The notes below the pieces were generated by a model. That model was given only the letters and a program-made list of their open reading frames with translations, was not told the origin of the DNA and ran no database searches. Shown here one piece after another: positions 59,941-64,000 of a DNA stretch of 64,000 nucleotides; position 1 is the first letter of the stretch; every line of letters starts with the position of its first letter. The translations under genes were made by a program, and so were the position numbers. The DNA is from JBBQZO01 sp038207625 (GTDB lineage Bacteria > Pseudomonadota > Gammaproteobacteria > Burkholderiales > Burkholderiaceae_D): contig JBBQZO010000015.1 in assembly GCA_038207625.1 (NCBI GenBank), positions 61,039 to 125,038 of the forward strand, read 5' to 3'.

Positions 59941-60058
59941 GTCTATTTGCCCGGCCCCCGTCACGGACGCTTGCACTGATCCGGCCAACAAGCAATGCGA
60001 AGCGGGCAAGGCGCGCGATTGTTGTCGCTCAATACAGGATGAAAAGCGCTCCGGCATC

Positions 60059-60079
60059 ATGCACGAGCCGCTCGTGCAT
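60059..60079. promoter_or_regulatory. Perfect inverted repeat before the exopolysaccharide operon
   Basis: ATGCACGAG (60059-60067) and CTCGTGCAT (60071-60079), nine perfect pairs around a three-base centre. It ends 35 bases before the GTG start of the sugar transferase. It has no T run, so it is an operator or a leader RNA hairpin rather than a terminator. Confidence 0.65.
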
Positions 60080-60114
60080 CTGCGGCAGGACGATAGACAG
60101 CTCAGGGGGGCGTC

Positions 60115-61497
60115 GTGATCCGGATCTTCAATCACTACGTGTCGAAAGCGGCGTTCATTCTGCTGCTGCTGGAGATGCTGATGCTGCAGGTCGCGGCCGG
60201 GCTGGCGTCGGCCTTCGCGGCTGCCGAGGCACGCGGCGCGGCCGGCATGTATTTGTCGTCGCTGGTGTTTGCGCTGGTGATCGTCTTGTCGATGAGCGCA
60301 CTGGGCATGTACCAGCACAGTGCCAAGGGTGGCTTGCACACATCGATGCGGCGCATCGCGCCGTCCTTCGTGCTGGCCTTCGTGCTCATGTCGGGCCTGA
60401 TAGCACTGGTGCCGGCGCTGGGCGTGGGTGCCGCCCAAAGCGCGCTGGTGCTTGCGTTGGGTGCCTGCGGCGTGCTGGCGATTCGCCTGCTGGTGTTCAA
60501 ATCGGCCGAATCGCCGTTGCTGGAGGCTCGCCTGATCTTCGTCGGTGGCGGGGCGCTGGCATGCGAGTGCCTCGAGCTGGCCGCTAGCAAGCTGGGGTTT
60601 CACCAGTTTCACGTGATCGGCTGCGTGCCGATGCCCGATGAGGTGGCGGGCGTGGCGCCAGCTTATCTGCTGCCGGTAGGCGAGTCGCTGCTGGTCATGG
60701 CGCAAAAATATGAGGCCAGCGAAATTGTCGTCACCGTCAGCAACCGGCGCAGTAGCGCGTTTCCGGTGCGCCAATTGCTTGAATGCGCGCTGGGCGGCAT
60801 CCGCGTGATCGACGCCGCCACCTTCTTTGAGCGCGAGGCTTGCCAGATCCGGATCGACTCGCTGCAGCCCAGCTACCTGATTTTCGGCGGCGGTTTCGAC
60901 CAGAGCGTCCTGCGCGCCAGTTCGAAGCGCATCGTCGACTTGTTGGCGAGCAGCCTGATTAGCGTGCTGACACTGCCGCTGATGTTGCTGTGCGCGCTAT
61001 GCATTCGCATCGAGGACGGCGGCCCCGTGTTCTACCAGCAAGAGCGCATCGGCAAGGATGGCCACCCGTTCAACGTGCTCAAATTTCGCAGCATGCGCAA
61101 GGACGCCGAGAGCGCCGGTGCGCCGGTCTGGGCCAGCGCCAATGATGCGCGCATTACCCGGGTCGGGCGGGTGATCCGCAAGTTGCGCGTCGACGAATTG
61201 CCGCAGGTGCTCAATGTGTTCAAGGGCGAAATGAGCTTCGTCGGACCTCGCCCCGAGCGCGCCTATTTTGTCGAGCAACTGAACCGCGAGGTGGCCTACT
61301 ACAACGTGCGGCACAGCATCAAACCGGGCATCACGGGACTGGCGCAGGTGCGCTATCAATATGGTGCGTCGATCGAGGATGCGGTGCAAAAACTGCAATA
61401 TGATTTGTACTATGTGAAAAATAACAGCCTGTTCCTCGACCTGTTGATCCTCATCGACACCGTCCAGGTGGTGTTGTTTGGCAAGGGCAGTCGATGA
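60115..61497 (+). CDS. PEP-CTERM system-associated sugar transferase (undecaprenyl-phosphate glycosyl-1-phosphate transferase)
   Basis: Starts exopolysaccharide repeat-unit synthesis by moving a hexose-1-phosphate onto undecaprenyl phosphate. The 460 residues show four N-terminal helices (about 10-130), a nucleotide-binding-like middle (FVGGGALACECLELA), one more helix (about 272-295), and the bacterial sugar transferase domain with GPVFYQQERIGKDGHPFNVLKFRSMR and VRKLRVDELPQ-like (IRKLRVDELPQVLNVFKGEMSFVGPRPER). Start GTG 60115 after a G-rich ribosome site. It overlaps prsK by four bases; this gene order is typical of the exosortase/EPS locus. Confidence 0.92.
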   Translation: MIRIFNHYVSKAAFILLLLEMLMLQVAAGLASAFAAAEARGAAGMYLSSLVFALVIVLSMSALGMYQHSAKGGLHTSMRRIAPSFVLAFVLMSGLIALVPALGVGAAQSALVLALGACGVLAIRLLVFKSAESPLLEARLIFVGGGALACECLELAASKLGFHQFHVIGCVPMPDEVAGVAPAYLLPVGESLLVMAQKYEASEIVVTVSNRRSSAFPVRQLLECALGGIRVIDAATFFEREACQIRIDSLQPSYLIFGGGFDQSVLRASSKRIVDLLASSLISVLTLPLMLLCALCIRIEDGGPVFYQQERIGKDGHPFNVLKFRSMRKDAESAGAPVWASANDARITRVGRVIRKLRVDELPQVLNVFKGEMSFVGPRPERAYFVEQLNREVAYYNVRHSIKPGITGLAQVRYQYGASIEDAVQKLQYDLYYVKNNSLFLDLLILIDTVQVVLFGKGSR

Positions 61498-63491
61498 TCT
61501 CAGCGGCCGCCGGCGCGCTCAGTCATGCCATCGCTGCCTTGGCGTTCTGTGCACTATTGCTGATGCTCATGCTGCGCTGGCGCGACCGCGTACATGTCGT
61601 CGCGCTGACGCTGTGTTGCGCCGTCAGCGTCGCATGGGCGGTTGGCGCCGTGCTGTGGCCGAGCTGGGGTGAACTGGTCGAGACGCTGCGCAGCACCGCC
61701 TGGAGCGCGCTGTTGCTCATGTTGCTCGCTCCGGCAAGGCGCCGGCTGCTGCAGTTCGCGCTCGTGTTGACGCTGCTGTGCGCAATCAGTATCGCCTTGC
61801 CTTCGGCATTGGGCGTGATCGTGGTGCGCTTGATGCTGGCGGTGCTGGGCATGTTGCTGGTCGAGCAACTGTATCGCAACACGGCGCCGCGCGAGCGCTG
61901 GGGCATCAAGTTTGCCTGCATGGGTATCGGCGTGTTGTTCGCCTACGATTTTTTCCTGTATAGCGACGCGGCGCTGCTGCGTCACATCAACGACGATATC
62001 TGGGCCGCGCGCGGTGTCGTGAACGCGCTGGCGGTTCCCTTGCTGGCGGTGTCGGTGGCGCGCAATCCCCGCTGGAACGGCGCGATGGGGGTGTCGCGCT
62101 CGGTCGTTTTCCACTCCGCCGCACTGATCGGGGCCGCCATCTATTTGCTGCTGATGGCGTCGAGCGGCTACTACCTGCGCATGGTGGGGGGCGACTGGGG
62201 CCGCGTGATGCAGTTGGCTTTCCTGTTCGGCTCGGCGATCCTGCTGGCCGGCGTGCTGTTTTCCGGTAGCCTGCGCGCGCGCTTAAAAATCAGCATCAGC
62301 AAAAATTTCTACAAGGAGCGCTACGATTATCGAGCCGAATGGCTGGGCTTCACGCGTGCCTTGTCGGAGGATGGACCTGGTTTGGCCGAACGTAGCGTGG
62401 CAGCGGTGGCCGCCCTGGTGGAGAGTCCCGCCGGAGCGCTGTGGATCGTGCGCGACGGTGGCACGTTCGCGCCGCTGGCCAGCTGGAACATGGCCCAGCC
62501 GCAGGACGGGGTCGCACCGCAGGAACCGATCTGCCAATTCCTTGAAACGCGCCAGTGGGTCGTCGATGTACGCGAATGCGTCGCCTATCCGGAACGGTAC
62601 GCCATGCTAGCGCTGCCGGACTGGCTCGCTGGACTGGCGCATATCTGGCTGCTGGTGCCGCTGATGCTCCATGGTAGGTTGTTCGGCTTCATCGCGTTGA
62701 CACTGCCGCGTGCGCCGATTCACCTGAACTGGGAGGTGACGGATTTGCTCAAGATTGCCGGCAGCCAGGCTGCCAGTTATCTGGCGCACCGCGAGTCGAG
62801 CAATTCGCTGATGGTGGCCCGTCAGTTTGAGTCCTTTAACCGGGTCTCCACCTTCATCGTGCATGACCTGAAGAACCTGGTGTTTCAGCTCTCGCTGCTG
62901 CTCAGCAATGCTGACAAACATCGCCACAATCCGGCCTTTCAGGCTGACATGCTGGGAACACTGGAACACTCGGTGTCCAAGATGAAGCAGTTGCTGCAAA
63001 AACTGGGGCGCGCGCCCACGCCCGAGCAGGTCGCGCCGCTACGCCTTGATGCGCTGCTGCGCGAGGCGGCGCAGGCCAAGGCCCTGGCCGAGCCGGCACC
63101 CGCGCTGGCGTCGCAGCTGCCCGAGTTGACCGTGGCAGCGCACTGGGAGCGGCTGGCGCGGGTGGTCGGCCATCTGCTGCAAAACGCGATCGATGCGAGC
63201 CCGCGCGACGGCCAGGTGCGCCTGGCACTGGAGCAGCGTGGCGCCTGTGCGGTGCTGGAGGTAAGCGACAGCGGCTGCGGCATGAGCACGCAATTCCTGC
63301 GCGAGCGGCTGTTCAAACCCTTCGAGACGACCAAGCCGAGTGGCATGGGGATCGGTGTGTTTGAGAGCCGCGAATACATCCGCGAACTCGGTGGGCAACT
63401 CGAAGTAAGCAGCGTTGAATCGGTCGGCAGCACGTTTCGCGTGATCCTGCCGCTGCATGTGGGTCAGGAGAACGGCGATGAGCAAGCTTAA
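61494..63491 (+). CDS. prsK: PEP-CTERM system histidine kinase PrsK
   Basis: A 665-residue kinase. The first ~280 residues are about eight to nine membrane helices. A GAF-like domain follows (about 300-420), then an HisKA-like segment with His in STFIVHDLKNLVFQLSLLL, and an ATPase domain with HLLQNAIDASPRDGQ and GCGMS/FKPFETTKPSGMGIGVFESREY. It is expected to phosphorylate PrsR and thereby control sigma-54-dependent PEP-CTERM and EPS genes. ATGA overlap with the sugar transferase and 14-base overlap with prsR mark one operon. Confidence 0.93.
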   Translation: MISAAAGALSHAIAALAFCALLLMLMLRWRDRVHVVALTLCCAVSVAWAVGAVLWPSWGELVETLRSTAWSALLLMLLAPARRRLLQFALVLTLLCAISIALPSALGVIVVRLMLAVLGMLLVEQLYRNTAPRERWGIKFACMGIGVLFAYDFFLYSDAALLRHINDDIWAARGVVNALAVPLLAVSVARNPRWNGAMGVSRSVVFHSAALIGAAIYLLLMASSGYYLRMVGGDWGRVMQLAFLFGSAILLAGVLFSGSLRARLKISISKNFYKERYDYRAEWLGFTRALSEDGPGLAERSVAAVAALVESPAGALWIVRDGGTFAPLASWNMAQPQDGVAPQEPICQFLETRQWVVDVRECVAYPERYAMLALPDWLAGLAHIWLLVPLMLHGRLFGFIALTLPRAPIHLNWEVTDLLKIAGSQAASYLAHRESSNSLMVARQFESFNRVSTFIVHDLKNLVFQLSLLLSNADKHRHNPAFQADMLGTLEHSVSKMKQLLQKLGRAPTPEQVAPLRLDALLREAAQAKALAEPAPALASQLPELTVAAHWERLARVVGHLLQNAIDASPRDGQVRLALEQRGACAVLEVSDSGCGMSTQFLRERLFKPFETTKPSGMGIGVFESREYIRELGGQLEVSSVESVGSTFRVILPLHVGQENGDEQA

Positions 63492-64000
63492 GTTGTTGGT
63501 GATCGAGGACGACGCGGGTCTGCAAAAGCAGTTGCGCTGGAGTTTCGACGCCTATGAGGTGGTGGTGGCGGGCGATCGCGAGGCGGCGCTGGCGCAAGTG
63601 CGGCGCCATGCGCCGGCGGTAGTGACGATGGATCTGGGCTTGCCGCCCGACCCGGACGGCGCCAGCGAAGGACTGGCAACCTTGCAACAGATCCTGGCGA
63701 TGGCCCCTGACACCAAGGTCATCATCCTGTCCGGCAATCAGGAGCGCGTTCACGCGCTCAAGGCGATCGGCATGGGCGCCTACGATTTTCACCAGAAGCC
63801 TTTCGAGGCCGACATGCTGGCCCTGGTGGTGCAGCGCGCCTTCTACCTGCATGCGATGCAGCAGGAAAACCGACGCATGCTGCAGATCGAGGCCGATTCA
63901 CCGCTGGCGGGCATCGTCACGCGTGACCCGGGCATGCTGAAGCTGTGCCGCAATGTCGAGAAAGTGGCGTCCTCGTCGGCCACCGTGATGCTGTTAGGCG
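63478..64000 (+). CDS. prsR: PEP-CTERM system sigma-54 response regulator PrsR (partial, cut by window end)
   Basis: The first 174 codons of a response regulator, beginning at ATG 63478 inside the end of prsK. The receiver has acidic residues in LLVIEDDAG, the phospho-acceptor Asp in VVTMDLGLPPDPDG and the Lys in HQKPFEAD. The start of the AAA+ sigma-54 activator domain follows (GIVTRDPGMLKLCRNVEKVASSSATVMLLG), and the window ends just before the Walker A Gly-Glu-Ser-Gly-x-Gly-Lys is reached. The rest, including the DNA-binding domain, lies outside. Confidence 0.92.
   Translation, partial: MSKLKLLVIEDDAGLQKQLRWSFDAYEVVVAGDREAALAQVRRHAPAVVTMDLGLPPDPDGASEGLATLQQILAMAPDTKVIILSGNQERVHALKAIGMGAYDFHQKPFEADMLALVVQRAFYLHAMQQENRRMLQIEADSPLAGIVTRDPGMLKLCRNVEKVASSSATVMLLG

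Noticed and set aside
1..64000. CRISPR arrays, tRNA/rRNA genes, insertion sequences, prophage
   Set aside because: No regularly spaced repeats, cloverleaf-like sequences, transposases or phage genes were seen on either strand.

Overview
The window is about 64 kb of high-GC, densely coding bacterial chromosome. The gene content points to a betaproteobacterium of the Oxalobacteraceae type (Massilia/Duganella/Janthinobacterium-like). The supporting signs are exosortase-type PEP-CTERM proteins, the PEP-CTERM-associated sugar transferase with PrsK and PrsR, a DUF3079 protein, the MnmH next to a TesA-like esterase, and the purL and nad gene styles. No phage, insertion sequence, CRISPR array, tRNA or rRNA was seen. 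It reads as ordinary chromosome with several accessory patches.

Layout. 0.1-4.6 kb: ParB-like protein, thymidine kinase, a HELAH membrane protein and the Prc/Tsp protease, closed by a strong terminator. 4.9-8.2 kb: one operon of two acyl-CoA dehydrogenases and two MaoC hydratases, which looks like a heteromeric beta-oxidation module. 8.2-12.3 kb: a lipoprotein, a decayed acyl-CoA dehydrogenase pseudogene, an Aer-like chemoreceptor and a DUF3079 protein. 12.4-20.0 kb: mnmH and a tesA-like esterase, a divergent YbbA-like ABC ATPase, Nnr, and a fused 5-oxoprolinase. 20.2-24.7 kb: LuxR-type regulator, hybrid kinase, and a TPR response regulator with an atypical receiver. 24.7-28.3 kb: a GT2 / YdjC deacetylase / ArnT-like set, resembling lipid A amino-sugar decoration in Francisella. 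28.4-32.5 kb: purL.

32.5-35.5 kb: two secreted proteins, one a cohesin-like PEP-CTERM protein and the other a large DNRLRE protein ending in a type I dockerin. 36-42.3 kb: MFS transporter with divergent LysR, an atypical Lgt paralogue, a NIPSNAP-like protein with divergent YafY/WYL regulator, and a secreted nuclease. 42.3-44.4 kb: PAS-GGDEF cyclase and an orphan histidine kinase. 44.6-46.2 kb: queE-queD-tadA. 46.4-51.9 kb: two alpha/beta hydrolases around a wax ester synthase/DGAT, then an LD-carboxypeptidase and a FAD amine oxidase. 52-54.6 kb: PEP-CTERM protein and an ABC-F ATPase. 54.7-59.9 kb: nadA-nadC, a cache protein, alpha-carbonic anhydrase and nadB. 60.1 kb to the end: the start of the exopolysaccharide/PEP-CTERM locus (sugar transferase, prsK, and prsR, which is cut by the window edge).

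How the genes fit together. Surface building is the recurring theme. PrsK/PrsR and the sugar transferase belong to the EPS/exosortase system that would process the two PEP-CTERM proteins here. The cohesin-like/dockerin pair suggests non-covalent docking of a secreted protein onto an exosortase-sorted partner. The GT2/deacetylase/ArnT trio would alter the outer-membrane glycolipid. The remainder is central metabolism (NAD, purine, glutathione cycle, lipid turnover) and tRNA wobble-base modification (MnmH, QueE/QueD, TadA). All functions are inferred from sequence by eye; no database search was run.
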